From Flavobacteriales bacterium UBA4466 (GTDB taxonomy: Bacteria; Bacteroidota; Bacteroidia; Flavobacteriales_D; Crocinitomicaceae): 64,000 nucleotides of DNA. Each line of letters starts with the position of its first letter. The first letter of the stretch is position 1. Location: NCBI GenBank assembly GCA_905182335.1, contig CAJJBE010000001.1, positions 186,001 to 250,000 of the forward strand, written 5' to 3'. A program made the translations under genes and the position numbers. Positions 27,156-36,423 of the stretch are shown here, piece after piece. The notes beneath the pieces are model-generated. The model was not told the origin of the DNA and ran no database searches. It saw nothing but the letters and a program-made list of their open reading frames with translations.

Positions 27156-28181
27156 ATGAATATATTAATTACTGGTGCTACTGGTAACATTGGTCTTGAA
27201 GTTTTAAAGCAACTAGCCTCAAAAAACCATCGCATCACAGTGCTCGCGCGAAACTCAAAGAAAAACATCAAACTGCTACGTCAATTTGAAGGGGTAAAAG
27301 TTATTTATGGTGACATAACCTCTCCGAACGCAGTCAATAAAGCGTGTAAAAATCAAGATTATGCTATTCACCTAGCTGCTATAATACCCCCTTTTGATAG
27401 TAAAAATCAAGTGTTAGCGAAGAAAGTAAATTTAGAAGGCACTCGAAATATTATTCGGGGGCTAGAAAAGCTCTCCCCGAATTGTTTTCTAATTTTCAGC
27501 TCTTCGGTTACGGTCTATGGCGATCGTTTGAAAACACCTCGTATTTCTGTAAATGACCCTATTCAAACTACAAAATGGGATAAATACGGACAGGCAAAAA
27601 TTGATTCTGAAAACCTAATCAAAAACTCAACCCTCAACTGGACAATATATCGATTAAACGCAATCATGGGAATTGGGAACCATAAATTATCTAAAATCCT
27701 TTTTCATGTTCCGCTAAACACCCTCATGGAAATTGCCACAGTAGATGACACTGCACGCGCTTTTGTAAATAGTATTGGCAAGAAAAAAGAACTTTCAAAG
27801 CATATTTTCAATTTAGGGGGAGGTGAGCTATGCGTGATTACTTACCAAGACTTTCTTAACCGTGCCTTCCGAGCATTTGGCCTAGGTTCAGCAAGTTTTC
27901 CCTATAAAACCTTTGCTGAGGCAAATTTTCATTGCGGTATTTATGCCGACGGGAATGACCTTGAAGAGATCTTAAGTTTTAGAGCTGACACCATCGAGAC
28001 CTACTTCGATCAATTTAACGGGTCAGTACCTAAATTTCAGCGGGCCATCACAAGGCCCTTTGGACCATTGGCAAAAAAACTACTCTGCCTAATGTCGGAG
28101 CCGCGCAAAGCATTCAAAACAAAAAACAAGGATTTAGTCCTTCGCTTTTTTGGCGAACACAATAAAGACCTGTTTTTTTAG
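27156..28181 (+). CDS. NAD(P)-dependent epimerase/dehydratase (extended SDR)
   Basis: The 341-residue product opens with the extended-SDR nucleotide-binding motif GATGNIGLEVL (residues about 7-17), followed by DITSPNAV, HLAAIIPP, SSSVTVYGD and the catalytic YGQAK (Tyr-x-x-x-Lys) near residue 148. It probably acts on a nucleotide sugar, sterol-like or other ketone/alcohol substrate; the sequence does not tell which. Length is typical. It follows the DUF2141 gene by 12 bp. The C-terminal third (from about residue 240) is less conserved and could define substrate choice. Confidence 0.85.
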   Translation: MNILITGATGNIGLEVLKQLASKNHRITVLARNSKKNIKLLRQFEGVKVIYGDITSPNAVNKACKNQDYAIHLAAIIPPFDSKNQVLAKKVNLEGTRNIIRGLEKLSPNCFLIFSSSVTVYGDRLKTPRISVNDPIQTTKWDKYGQAKIDSENLIKNSTLNWTIYRLNAIMGIGNHKLSKILFHVPLNTLMEIATVDDTARAFVNSIGKKKELSKHIFNLGGGELCVITYQDFLNRAFRAFGLGSASFPYKTFAEANFHCGIYADGNDLEEILSFRADTIETYFDQFNGSVPKFQRAITRPFGPLAKKLLCLMSEPRKAFKTKNKDLVLRFFGEHNKDLFF

Positions 28182-28207
28182 TTATAAATAGTACAAATCA
28201 AATTATC

Positions 28208-28414
28208 ATGAAACTTATTCTCCTTTTATCTATTTTCTTTTTATCGTTTATCTCTTCAGCCGCTATTCTGGTTTCAAGTGAAGAAAAACAGGCTGTTATT
28301 ATCGAACATTCGATAAGTGACGATCGCGGCAAAAAAGCGAGACGTGCGAAACGTAAAAACAAAAAGCGTAAGCGTAAGTGCAAGCAATTTGGGCGTAAAA
28401 TCTATGCTGGATAG
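28208..28414 (+). CDS. Small exported lysine/arginine-rich protein
   Basis: A 68-codon gene whose N-terminus is a clear signal peptide (MKLILLLSIFFLSFISSAA). After an acidic-to-neutral stretch (EEKQAVIIEHSISDD) comes a strongly basic tail, in which most residues of GKKARRAKRKNKKRKRKCKQ (about 42-61) are Lys or Arg, with one Cys. I recognise no family. It starts 26 bp after the epimerase gene and may be the last gene of that transcript. Its polycationic mature form could bind polyanions such as LPS, DNA or acidic polysaccharide; that is inference. A frame of similar length on the other strand is taken as a shadow. Confidence 0.6.
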   Translation: MKLILLLSIFFLSFISSAAILVSSEEKQAVIIEHSISDDRGKKARRAKRKNKKRKRKCKQFGRKIYAG

Positions 28415-28441
28415 TTATCTCCAAATTACTTTGTTTATTTC

Positions 28442-28473
28442 TTGAAATAATACGTCGCGATTAATTAACTTTA
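28442..28473 (+). promoter_or_regulatory. Possible Bacteroidetes-type promoter of radA
   Basis: TTG at 28442-28444 and TAACTTTA at 28466-28473, separated by 21 bp, match the Bacteroidetes sigma-A pattern TTG-N(17-23)-TAnnTTTG with one mismatch. The radA ATG follows 22 bp later. Confidence 0.4.
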
Positions 28474-28495
28474 GTTTTTAAATCAAAACTGTCTA

Positions 28496-29857
28496 ATGGC
28501 GAAGGTTAAGTCGGCATATTTTTGCCAAAAGTGCGGTCACGAAGCACCCAAGTGGCTAGGTAAATGTCCCTCTTGTAATGAGTGGAACACCTTTATTGAA
28601 GAGATTGTTCAAAAGCAGGAGCCGCAAGTTGTTGCCTTCTCGAAGTCTGGAGAAGCTGCCAAATCAAAGCCACTAGATGAAATAAAACATCAAGAACATC
28701 AGCGGATTATGCTGAGTGATTCGGAATTAAACCGTGTCCTTGGTGGCGGCCTTGTTTATGGTTCTCTTGTGCTTTTTGGTGGAGAACCAGGAATTGGTAA
28801 ATCAACATTGCTTCTTCAGCTTGCCGTTACAACACCAAACTTAAAGTTACTTTATGTTTCTGGTGAAGAAAGCGATCAGCAAATCAAAATGCGTTCTGAA
28901 CGCATTGGGGTAACAAACAAGGGCTGCTATATTTTAACAGAAACAAACATTCAAAATATTTTCAAACAAGCCGAGGTCGTTCTGCCCGAGGTTCTTGTTA
29001 TAGACTCCATTCAGACATTATACTCCTCTCAGATTGAGAGTTCTCCGGGGAGCATTTCACAGGTGCGTGAATGCACAGCTCAACTGCTACGATATGCCAA
29101 GCAAAGCAACGTCCCTGTCTTTTTAATTGGGCACATCACAAAAGAAGGGTCTTTGGCAGGGCCAAAGGTTTTGGAGCATATGGTAGATGCTGTACTTCAA
29201 TTTGAAGGCGATCGAAACCATGTTTACCGCCTACTACGCTCCATTAAAAATCGCTTTGGAAGCACTAACGAACTGGGTATATATGAGATGGTTGGAACGG
29301 GTCTAAGGCAAGTCGAAAACCCATCGGAAATTCTAATTACAAATAACGACAATTCACTGAGCGGAATATCAATTGCAGCAACAATGGAAGGAATGCGTCC
29401 GATGTTGATTGAAGTTCAAGCGCTAGTTAGCACAGCGGCATATGGAACCCCACAGCGCTCTTCAACTGGCTTCGATAGCAAACGATTAAATATGCTGTTA
29501 GCCGTTATGGAGAAACGATGTGGATTCAAGCTTGGTGCTAAAGATGTATTCTTAAACATTGCTGGAGGAATTAAAGTTGATGACCCTGCTATTGATCTCG
29601 CCGTTGTAGCAGCAGTACTTTCTTCAAACGCTGATATTGCAATTGACAAAAATATTGCGCTTTCTGCAGAAGTAGGCTTGTCTGGTGAGGTAAGGCCAGT
29701 AAACCGAGTAGATCAGCGCATTTATGAGGCAGAAAAACTTGGGTTTGATAAGATCATTATTTCGAAGTATAACAAAGGAATAGAGCAAAAAAACTTCAAA
29801 ATTGAACTCATTCAGTGTTCTAAAATAACCGAAGTTGTAAAAGCACTTTTTACATAA
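28496..29857 (+). CDS. radA: DNA repair protein RadA (Sms)
   Basis: A 453-residue RadA with all expected parts. An N-terminal zinc ribbon has Cys 10, 13, 24 and 27 (CQKCG and CPSC). A RecA-like ATPase core carries Walker A GGEPGIGKST near residue 97 and the RadA-specific KNRFG motif (SIKNRFGSTNELG, about 254). A C-terminal Lon-protease-like domain includes AAYGTPQRSSTGFD. RadA is a DNA-dependent ATPase/helicase that drives branch migration in recombinational repair. Length is normal. The start gives the usual MAKVKSAYFC opening. It is the last rightward gene before a convergent UbiA-like gene 24 bp away. Confidence 0.96.
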   Translation: MAKVKSAYFCQKCGHEAPKWLGKCPSCNEWNTFIEEIVQKQEPQVVAFSKSGEAAKSKPLDEIKHQEHQRIMLSDSELNRVLGGGLVYGSLVLFGGEPGIGKSTLLLQLAVTTPNLKLLYVSGEESDQQIKMRSERIGVTNKGCYILTETNIQNIFKQAEVVLPEVLVIDSIQTLYSSQIESSPGSISQVRECTAQLLRYAKQSNVPVFLIGHITKEGSLAGPKVLEHMVDAVLQFEGDRNHVYRLLRSIKNRFGSTNELGIYEMVGTGLRQVENPSEILITNNDNSLSGISIAATMEGMRPMLIEVQALVSTAAYGTPQRSSTGFDSKRLNMLLAVMEKRCGFKLGAKDVFLNIAGGIKVDDPAIDLAVVAAVLSSNADIAIDKNIALSAEVGLSGEVRPVNRVDQRIYEAEKLGFDKIIISKYNKGIEQKNFKIELIQCSKITEVVKALFT

Positions 29858-29881
29858 TGGCGCACTAGGCGTTAAGTCAGT

Positions 29882-30634
29882 TTAACTTATAAAATAGCTA
29901 AACCCTAAAATAGCTATGGCCCCGTCAACTAATCCCGCACAATAAATGTCAGAGCGCCTTTCACTCGTCAATGAAAGAAGCACTATCTGACTAGTTACCG
30001 CAATAAAGAATAGTGGGTTTAGAAGAAAAGAACGATTAGTTAGCGCGATCAGGACAGCAAAAATAAAAATAGATAGGGTTCCAATAGCTTTTGCGTTAGT
30101 AACACCGCCAACCTGAGGGATTGTCTTGTGCTTTGTGCTATCATGCTTTAAATCACGAATGTCAAACGGGATTGTTACTCCTATAACGAATAGATAATGT
30201 GCAAACCCATAATACAACGCTGAAGCATCAATAGACTCATTAGCAATTGGAAAAACAATAAGAACAAGTGTCCAAGAAATGGCGATCAAATGGATCTTCA
30301 AATAAGGAATTTCACGCATATTTACCCCACGAACTTTTATTACGTATAACACTGAGATCATCCCTGAAATAGCCAAGATAGGAATCGTGCTCCAATTAAA
30401 GGTTAAGACTGAAATCAAGCAAGCTAACGCTGCAATACTTGAGGTTATCACGACAAAAATTAATGCCCGCCTATTTTGCTTTACCCAGTCTAGCCAAGGA
30501 GTTTTATTGAGCTGCTCTGTTTTAAATATGCGCTGACCATTATATACGGCTAAGGTTGAAAAGAATGCGAAAAACCCGTAGTTTATCCAATTTCCTATAC
30601 CCAAATGGAATGTAAATCCAGCACTTAAAATCAT
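29882..30634 (-). CDS. UbiA-like membrane protein
   Basis: A 250-residue polytopic membrane protein with about seven hydrophobic helices. The pattern resembles UbiA-superfamily prenyltransferases: an early YNGQRIF motif sits where the first Asp-rich motif would be, and DIRDLKHD (about residue 158) matches the second Asp-rich motif. The first motif lacks its usual aspartates, so the protein may be a divergent or non-canonical member. The frame stays open for about 26 codons upstream of the chosen ATG, with a predicted helix (KKLVLNIVYSNIIVSFSA) but no ATG, GTG or TTG, back into the preceding stop codon. The real start may therefore be unusual. It follows the GT9 gene closely. Confidence 0.6.
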   Translation of the reverse strand: MILSAGFTFHLGIGNWINYGFFAFFSTLAVYNGQRIFKTEQLNKTPWLDWVKQNRRALIFVVITSSIAALACLISVLTFNWSTIPILAISGMISVLYVIKVRGVNMREIPYLKIHLIAISWTLVLIVFPIANESIDASALYYGFAHYLFVIGVTIPFDIRDLKHDSTKHKTIPQVGGVTNAKAIGTLSIFIFAVLIALTNRSFLLNPLFFIAVTSQIVLLSLTSERRSDIYCAGLVDGAIAILGFSYFIS

Positions 30635-30707
30635 TGCAGAAAATGAAACGATAATATTCGAATAGACGATATTGAGGACAAGTTTTTTGATAACGTAAAT
30701 TACGTAA

Positions 30708-31703
30708 TTAAACCAGTTTTGCCTCTACCCGGCCAACTGAAATCTCTTCAATACAAAAACAATCTTGTTTAACCGCGCACAATTGACAATTTTCATCATT
30801 TACAAAAATAGACACGTTAACGCCCAGTGCTTTCCATCTTCCCGGGTGAATAGGTCGTTTCGGAGAATATAAGCCTATCGTGTTTGTACCAACATACCCT
30901 GCAATATGCAAGGGGCCTGTTGAACACGCAACTAAATTATCTGACTTCCCAATCAAAACAATTAATTGATCCAGAGTTAGCATTCCCGTTGAATCAATGA
31001 TGTTCTTGTGTTTAGGTATTTTCTCTCTGAACAAGTCTCCTTCTTTTTTTGTGCCGGTGAACACCACTGTTTTTCCCTGATCTGCTAATTTAGTGGCAAG
31101 TTGGTAATACTTCTCAATTGGCCACTCTTTCGCGCTTCCCTGTGATTTAGGGTGAAGTATTGTAATCTCTGATAAACTCATGAACTCAGACGGCAAAGTG
31201 ACCTTTGGTAATTTAAAGAACCGTGTCGTTTCAATTATTCGCTCTAAAGAGGGCAGCTCTGTTAAGCCGAAAGGCCGAAGTAACTCATGATTCAACTGCG
31301 ACTCGTGCAACTCTGACTTTTTGCGCGTAAAGCTCACCCTCCTATTGCACGTCCAGTTGTGGTGTAGACGACGAGATGTGCCAACACGCACGCTTATTTT
31401 GGCTATTCTAGCCGCTCTAGCTATTGCTTTATCAGGAAACACGTGGATGATCGCGTCTATTTTTAAACTTTTAAACTTTTGAGCCTGCTCAGATTTCGAT
31501 AAATCCGAATAAGTATTCCAGTCCTCATAGTGATCTACGAAGGAATATGCTTCAGCGATTGGCCTTGTATACCCCTTGCCTAGAAAGATTATATAAACTG
31601 TTGGATATTTAGATTTTAGCCAGGCGCAAAGCGGTAATGTTAGCATAACATCCCCAATGCTGTCCGTGCGACTAATTACGATCTTTTTTCCGTCTAAATT
31701 CAT
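30708..31703 (-). CDS. Glycosyltransferase family 9 (heptosyltransferase-like)
   Basis: The 331-residue protein has the GT9 layout: an N-terminal Rossmann domain starting KKIVISRTDSIGDVMLTLPL, and a C-terminal donor-binding domain with ILHPKSQGSAKEWP, VFTGTKKEGD, ACSTGPLHIAGYVGTNTIGL and the PGRW motif. Family members add heptose or related sugars to LPS core. Its start overlaps the end of the GT2 gene by four bases (ATGA), so the two are translationally coupled. The position behind an envelope gene set supports a role in LPS or lipid A-core assembly. The exact sugar is not deducible. Confidence 0.88.
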   Translation of the reverse strand: MNLDGKKIVISRTDSIGDVMLTLPLCAWLKSKYPTVYIIFLGKGYTRPIAEAYSFVDHYEDWNTYSDLSKSEQAQKFKSLKIDAIIHVFPDKAIARAARIAKISVRVGTSRRLHHNWTCNRRVSFTRKKSELHESQLNHELLRPFGLTELPSLERIIETTRFFKLPKVTLPSEFMSLSEITILHPKSQGSAKEWPIEKYYQLATKLADQGKTVVFTGTKKEGDLFREKIPKHKNIIDSTGMLTLDQLIVLIGKSDNLVACSTGPLHIAGYVGTNTIGLYSPKRPIHPGRWKALGVNVSIFVNDENCQLCAVKQDCFCIEEISVGRVEAKLV

Positions 31704-32452
31704 TGCTCTTTATTAAGCCGCCTTAACTCTTTATACTTAAAAACGTTTGATTGGGCGCTAATTTGAGCAATCTTAAACCCCATCCTTCCATCCAAAAACC
31801 CCGCTTTTATAACATACATGGTTAGAAATCGAGCGAAACCGCTTAGAAATGGCTTTAAGGTGGAGGCCGTCTTTCCTGCTTTACTCATCTTTTGAGCTGT
31901 TAATATCGAATATTTGTCGGCACGTTCACGATGATCTTTGAGTGAATAATAAGAATAATGTGCTAAGTGCCCATTCAATTGAACAATTTTTGATCCTTTG
32001 GGGTAAGACAGCTCTTCATGAACAAACTCACCATCCCAGAAACATCCGTCTTTTGGGAAAAGACGCGTTTTCACGTCTGGATACCACCCGGAATGCTTAA
32101 TCCACCTGCCACAGTAATTAGTTCTCCGGTTTAGGCTGTATAACTCAGGCCTGTCAAACACTTTCACTTTTAATATCTCTTGTTCTAGCTCTTTGTCCAC
32201 AGCCTCGTCAGCATCCATCGAAAGAATGTAATCGTGAATTACTAAGCTGTTTAGGTAATTCTTGCTGGCAGAGTAGCCTTCCCAATCACGCTTTACAAAC
32301 CTAACATTATGCCCAAGGCAAATTTCTTCGGTTCGGTCTGTTGAATTAGAATCAAGAACAATTATTTCATCTGCGACGTTTTTCAACGAACGAAGACACC
32401 GTTCAATATTACGCTCTTCGTTCAGCGTTATTATGGTCGCAGAGATTTTCAT
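31700..32452 (-). CDS. Glycosyltransferase family 2 (LPS core type)
   Basis: A 250-residue GT-A fold transferase with the typical start MKISATIITLNEERNIERCL, then IIVLDSNSTDRTEEIC and the metal-binding LSMDADEAVD segment (D-x-D type). HSGWYPDVKTRLFPK is a motif common in WaaE/KdtX-like LPS core glucosyltransferases. It overlaps the preceding DUF4837 gene and the following GT9 gene by four bases each, indicating a tight operon. It probably adds a core sugar to LPS; donor and acceptor are inferred only by family. Confidence 0.88.
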   Translation of the reverse strand: MKISATIITLNEERNIERCLRSLKNVADEIIVLDSNSTDRTEEICLGHNVRFVKRDWEGYSASKNYLNSLVIHDYILSMDADEAVDKELEQEILKVKVFDRPELYSLNRRTNYCGRWIKHSGWYPDVKTRLFPKDGCFWDGEFVHEELSYPKGSKIVQLNGHLAHYSYYSLKDHRERADKYSILTAQKMSKAGKTASTLKPFLSGFARFLTMYVIKAGFLDGRMGFKIAQISAQSNVFKYKELRRLNKEQ

Positions 32453-33522
32453 TTTACAACATTAACACTTTTTAATATTGCTTGAATTTCACGCAAAGGA
32501 TGCGTCCAACTCGTCGTTGCCGGGGCATCAACGTAACCGCTTACACAAACCATTTTATTGGTCGCTTCATTCTTAAAATGATATGCCCAAAAGGCGCCTC
32601 CTGTGCTATGAAGGGGAAGCCCCTTAAACATAAACATACCTCGCATCTCAAACCCATTAAGTTTTCGATCTGCAGTTGTTGCGGAATTTCCTTCAGGGTA
32701 AACAAACTCACTATATTGAGTCCCCATATACATTCCCTCTATTTCGTGCGGCATATTATATTTCAACATTGTGTCTCTAGCGGCAAGCAAAGCGCTAAGC
32801 TGAAACTGGGATGAGTCAATATAGTCATATTGATAAATCATTATTCCCGAAAAGATAGCCCCAATGTCTTCGGTCCCTGTTCCAACAAATTCAATTGGCC
32901 TAGACGCAGCAGGAAACTCAATTCTGTAAAAGTTTTTTCGCCTCGAAACTAATTTTGAAGAAGCCGGTAACACCAAGTCTATTCCAAAGTTTTGCTTGAC
33001 TTCTTTGCGTATTTTCGCGTTTTTATTTAGGGTAAATTTCGATTTAATTCGAGCCCATTCCTTCGTGTCAAACTCATTATGAACCTCTGAAAGACCAAGC
33101 TTACAAGCTTCTAACACTTGGTTATAATCTTTCCCTGTGATGTCGAAGACAATTTGCCCTATTGCCCATACATCGTTTCTCTTAACGATTGAGCCAGCCT
33201 CACCTTCGTAGGTAGGGTCAATATTAATAAATAATGTGTTTCTATAGCGTTTCACTCCTTGAGTAAAGTGCCTTGGGGTTTTATGAACAAGCTGAAATGT
33301 TGCCACATCTGGAAAATAAGGCATAATCCACTGCGTTAAACCAGTGTCTAAGTAATTCTTAATTTCAGAATTCCATACTCCTTGATCACAAATAACTAAA
33401 ATGTCTCCAACTTTTCCTGTGACGCTTAAACCACGCGTAACATTAGAGTTGTGTGAAGACTCACATCCGAAGGAGCCAAACAGCGCCAATAGTCCTAAAA
33501 TTGAAAGTGCTCTTATTGCCAT
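32449..33522 (-). CDS. DUF4837 family lipoprotein
   Basis: The frame is open from 33549, but the ATG at 33522 (residue 10) is preferred because it starts a compact lipoprotein signal, MAIRALSILGLLALFGSFGC, with the lipobox Cys at its end. The body has the Bacteroidota DUF4837 pattern: GKVGDILVICDQGVWN, then a repeated half with VWAIGQIVFDI and GYVDAPATTSW near the C-terminus (residues about 345-355). Its function is unknown. It is probably anchored in the outer or inner membrane facing the periplasm. It sits between the lytic transglycosylase and the GT2 gene in an envelope operon and overlaps the GT2 start by four bases. Confidence 0.8.
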   Translation of the reverse strand: MAIRALSILGLLALFGSFGCESSHNSNVTRGLSVTGKVGDILVICDQGVWNSEIKNYLDTGLTQWIMPYFPDVATFQLVHKTPRHFTQGVKRYRNTLFINIDPTYEGEAGSIVKRNDVWAIGQIVFDITGKDYNQVLEACKLGLSEVHNEFDTKEWARIKSKFTLNKNAKIRKEVKQNFGIDLVLPASSKLVSRRKNFYRIEFPAASRPIEFVGTGTEDIGAIFSGIMIYQYDYIDSSQFQLSALLAARDTMLKYNMPHEIEGMYMGTQYSEFVYPEGNSATTADRKLNGFEMRGMFMFKGLPLHSTGGAFWAYHFKNEATNKMVCVSGYVDAPATTSWTHPLREIQAILKSVNVVK

Positions 33523-33563
33523 AGTGTACTTTTTAAGCAAGGGCAACAAAAATCAGGCTGGGG

Positions 33564-34997
33564 TTATTTAACCCTGATTTTTTGACCAATACTCAGTCTG
33601 CTAATGTTTGTTCTAGGGTTCAATCTTTTCAGTTGAGACTGAGATAGCCGGTTCCTTTGGGCAATTGCGCCAAAAGTATCTCCAGACCGAACTGTATAAT
33701 ATTTCTTACTTGCTGTTGGGCGAGACTTTGGGGCGCTCTTTGCCCCACCTTTAACCTTCAAGCGTTGGCCTACATAAATTTTTGTAGAGCGCAAGCTATT
33801 TATACGCTGAACCTCAGCCACCGAGGACCCATACTTCGAAGCAATCGCCCCTAATGTTTCGCCCCTTCTCACCTTATGATAAGCATAGGTCTCTACATTT
33901 TCACTAGGTTTCTTTGCTACAGCAGGAGTTGGCAGCATAGAATACCTTAATACCTCTAACCTATAAAGGCTGTCTTCAAGCGCTAGTAATTGTCCAACTT
34001 TAGGAGCAGGAAGCGTTACGCATTCACCTTCCAATGTTTGAGGAATATAATCGCGTTTATAAATTGGGTTTAATCGTTTAATTTCTTCCTCTTCAATTGA
34101 CAATAGCTCACTGATTGAAGACATGTGAACCCCTTTTTTTAAGCAAATAGTGTCAAGCTGAGGATAACGCACTTTGGCCTCCTGTGGAATGATGTTGTGC
34201 TCTGCGTGATAAGTCAACAAATATGCTGCCGCAATAAAGTTAGGCACATACCCCTGTGTCTCCTTTGGCAAGAATGGTCTGACCTCCCAATAGGTTGACT
34301 TGTTCCCTGAACGACGGATTGCTTTATTCACATTTCCTGGGCCTGCATTATACGAAGCCAGCGCTAAATTCCAATCATCATAGATTCCGTAAAGTTTCTT
34401 TAAGTATTTGCACGCGGCATCCGTAGCCAATTCAGGGTCCATCCGCTCATCGATATATGAGTTTTCTGTAAGCCCGAACATTCTCCCCGTACCATACATG
34501 AATTGCCAAAGACCAAGCGCACCAGCTCTTGATTTTACTTGCGGGCGCAATCCACTTTCAATAACTGCTAAATATTTTAGTTCAAGAGGAAGGTCGTGCT
34601 CAGCAAGTTTCGCCTCAAACATATCAAAATATAACTTAGAGCGCCCTAAAACAACGCGCGCAAAACCACGCCTCTTTCTTGTAAAGAATTTTATCGTACT
34701 TAGCGTTTGTTTATTGCAGTCTAAATGAAATGGGCTCATCTCATTCATAACATTTAGTCGGTCGCAATAGACTTCATCCGAAAACTCTGGCACAGAATCT
34801 TGCTCGTAGTTTAGAGCGTCAATGATTGAATCATAATTCCCCTCAGGAGTATACTCCGCATAGAACATGTCTAGGCTTTGTTCAATTGTGTTAATGGTTT
34901 GCGCACCTTTTAAACTGTCTTCTTTTGTCCAATTATAATTTTGAGCAAAAGAGCTGCTCACCATTAACATTACAAGTACCACAGAAAATCCTCTCAT
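33564..34997 (-). CDS. Membrane-bound lytic murein transglycosylase (MltD-like) with two LysM domains
   Basis: The 477-residue protein has a signal peptide (MRGFSVVLVMLMVSSSFAQ). An SLT domain follows at about residues 135-270, with the catalytic glutamate in AVIESGLRPQ, and ALGLWQFM, LALASYNAGPGNVNKA and ETQGYVPNF motifs. Two C-terminal LysM domains start at YHKVRRGETLGAIASKYGSS and YYTVRSGDTFGAIAQRN. It cleaves peptidoglycan glycan strands with formation of 1,6-anhydroMurNAc ends, in the periplasm. It shares one base with the stop of gatA (34997), so it is probably co-transcribed, and the DUF4837 gene follows. Confidence 0.92.
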   Translation of the reverse strand: MRGFSVVLVMLMVSSSFAQNYNWTKEDSLKGAQTINTIEQSLDMFYAEYTPEGNYDSIIDALNYEQDSVPEFSDEVYCDRLNVMNEMSPFHLDCNKQTLSTIKFFTRKRRGFARVVLGRSKLYFDMFEAKLAEHDLPLELKYLAVIESGLRPQVKSRAGALGLWQFMYGTGRMFGLTENSYIDERMDPELATDAACKYLKKLYGIYDDWNLALASYNAGPGNVNKAIRRSGNKSTYWEVRPFLPKETQGYVPNFIAAAYLLTYHAEHNIIPQEAKVRYPQLDTICLKKGVHMSSISELLSIEEEEIKRLNPIYKRDYIPQTLEGECVTLPAPKVGQLLALEDSLYRLEVLRYSMLPTPAVAKKPSENVETYAYHKVRRGETLGAIASKYGSSVAEVQRINSLRSTKIYVGQRLKVKGGAKSAPKSRPTASKKYYTVRSGDTFGAIAQRNRLSQSQLKRLNPRTNISRLSIGQKIRVK

Positions 34998-36412
34998 TAA
35001 TTCACTTTTATTTTTTCCAGTTCCCTAGAAAAGTTCAACATCTCTTTCTCCTTGAAGAAGTCTCCTATCACCTGAATTCCAAAAGGTAGCCCGTTACTAT
35101 GTTTTCCCATAGGAAGAGAAATTGCAGGGTTCCCTGAAAGGTTAGCATGAACGGTATAAATATCTTGTAAATACATTGAAATTGGATCACTCAGCGCGCC
35201 CAGATCAAATGCTGTTGTCGGTGTTGTTGGCAATATAATAGCATCATAATTTTTAAAAATCTCAATCGTTTTGTCTTGTATGACACGCCGGACCTTCTGG
35301 CCCTTTGTATAATACGCATCGTAATAACCATGTGACAATACAAATGTTCCAGCCATAATTCTTCTTTGTGCCTCAGGCCCAAAGCCTTCGCTACGTGATT
35401 TTTTATATGTCTCTTCAACCCCATTCGCTTTGTCACTACGATGCCCAAAGTGAACGCCATCAAACCGCGACAAGTTAGAAGAAGCTTCAGCTGTTGTTAG
35501 CACATAATAAGTGGGAACCATATAATCCAAGTAAGGGAAAGAGACCAAATCAACTGTGTGGCCTTGTTCTTTCAATCCGTCAATCACTTTCCCCATGGCG
35601 TTTTTGATTTCAGGATCGTTTCCCTCCATCTCATAACCTTCCTTGATAATAGCAATCCGTTGATTTTTAACCTCAGAAATCTCCCCGTAGTTTTCAACTG
35701 GTTTACTAGAAACAGTAGCATCGTATTCATCTTCTCCAGCCATTACTTCTAACAGTAAAGTAGAATCATGAATATTACTCGTAAATGTGCCTATTTGATC
35801 AAACGAAGAAGCATATGCAATTAAGCCATGCCGTGAAATACGTCCATAAGTGGGCTTCAAGCCATAAGTTCCCGTGAAACTTGCGGGCTGCCTAATTGAC
35901 CCACCCGTATCGCTTCCTAGAGCCGCGGTACAAAGCCCTGCAGCAACTGCTGCAGCTGAGCCTCCCGACGACCCTCCTGGAACCATTTTCTTGTTTACAG
36001 GATTTAAAACTGGACCAAACGCTGAGTTTTCATTTGAACTGCCCATAGCAAATTCATCGCAATTAAGCCGTCCAATAATGATTGCATCTTCTTTTAAAAG
36101 TCGCTCTAAAGCTGTTCCAGTAAACAAAGATTCAAAGCCCTCTAATATTTTGGATGACGCCGAAACGACATGTCCTTTATAGCATAGGTTGTCTTTAATT
36201 CCTATAACCATTCCGGCCAAACACCCTGCGGTTCCTTTTTTAATTTTTTCGTCTACTAGTTCTGCCTTTTCTCTGGCAGAGCCCTCGAATACTTCTAGAA
36301 AAGCATTCAAATCTTTGTTCTTTTCAATTGCCGACAAGTACACATCAAGGATACTCATAACTGTATCGCCTGAGGAAATTGCATTTCTTACATCAGCATA
36401 CGATCGCAACAT
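34997..36412 (-). CDS. gatA: Asp-tRNA(Asn)/Glu-tRNA(Gln) amidotransferase subunit A
   Basis: A 471-residue amidase with the full Lys-cisSer-Ser catalytic set of GatA: Lys in VIGIKDNLCYKG (about 73), the pair in VPGGSSGGSAAAVAAG, and the nucleophile in GSDTGGSIRQPASF. The GatA-specific YGLKPTYGRISRHGLIAYAS segment confirms the subunit rather than a general amidase. With GatB and GatC it releases ammonia from glutamine and converts misacylated Glu-tRNA(Gln) or Asp-tRNA(Asn). gatB and gatC are not in this window. It follows tatA by 11 bp and overlaps the next gene by one base. Confidence 0.95.
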   Translation of the reverse strand: MLRSYADVRNAISSGDTVMSILDVYLSAIEKNKDLNAFLEVFEGSAREKAELVDEKIKKGTAGCLAGMVIGIKDNLCYKGHVVSASSKILEGFESLFTGTALERLLKEDAIIIGRLNCDEFAMGSSNENSAFGPVLNPVNKKMVPGGSSGGSAAAVAAGLCTAALGSDTGGSIRQPASFTGTYGLKPTYGRISRHGLIAYASSFDQIGTFTSNIHDSTLLLEVMAGEDEYDATVSSKPVENYGEISEVKNQRIAIIKEGYEMEGNDPEIKNAMGKVIDGLKEQGHTVDLVSFPYLDYMVPTYYVLTTAEASSNLSRFDGVHFGHRSDKANGVEETYKKSRSEGFGPEAQRRIMAGTFVLSHGYYDAYYTKGQKVRRVIQDKTIEIFKNYDAIILPTTPTTAFDLGALSDPISMYLQDIYTVHANLSGNPAISLPMGKHSNGLPFGIQVIGDFFKEKEMLNFSRELEKIKVN

Positions 36413-36423
36413 TGTAAAAGTGT

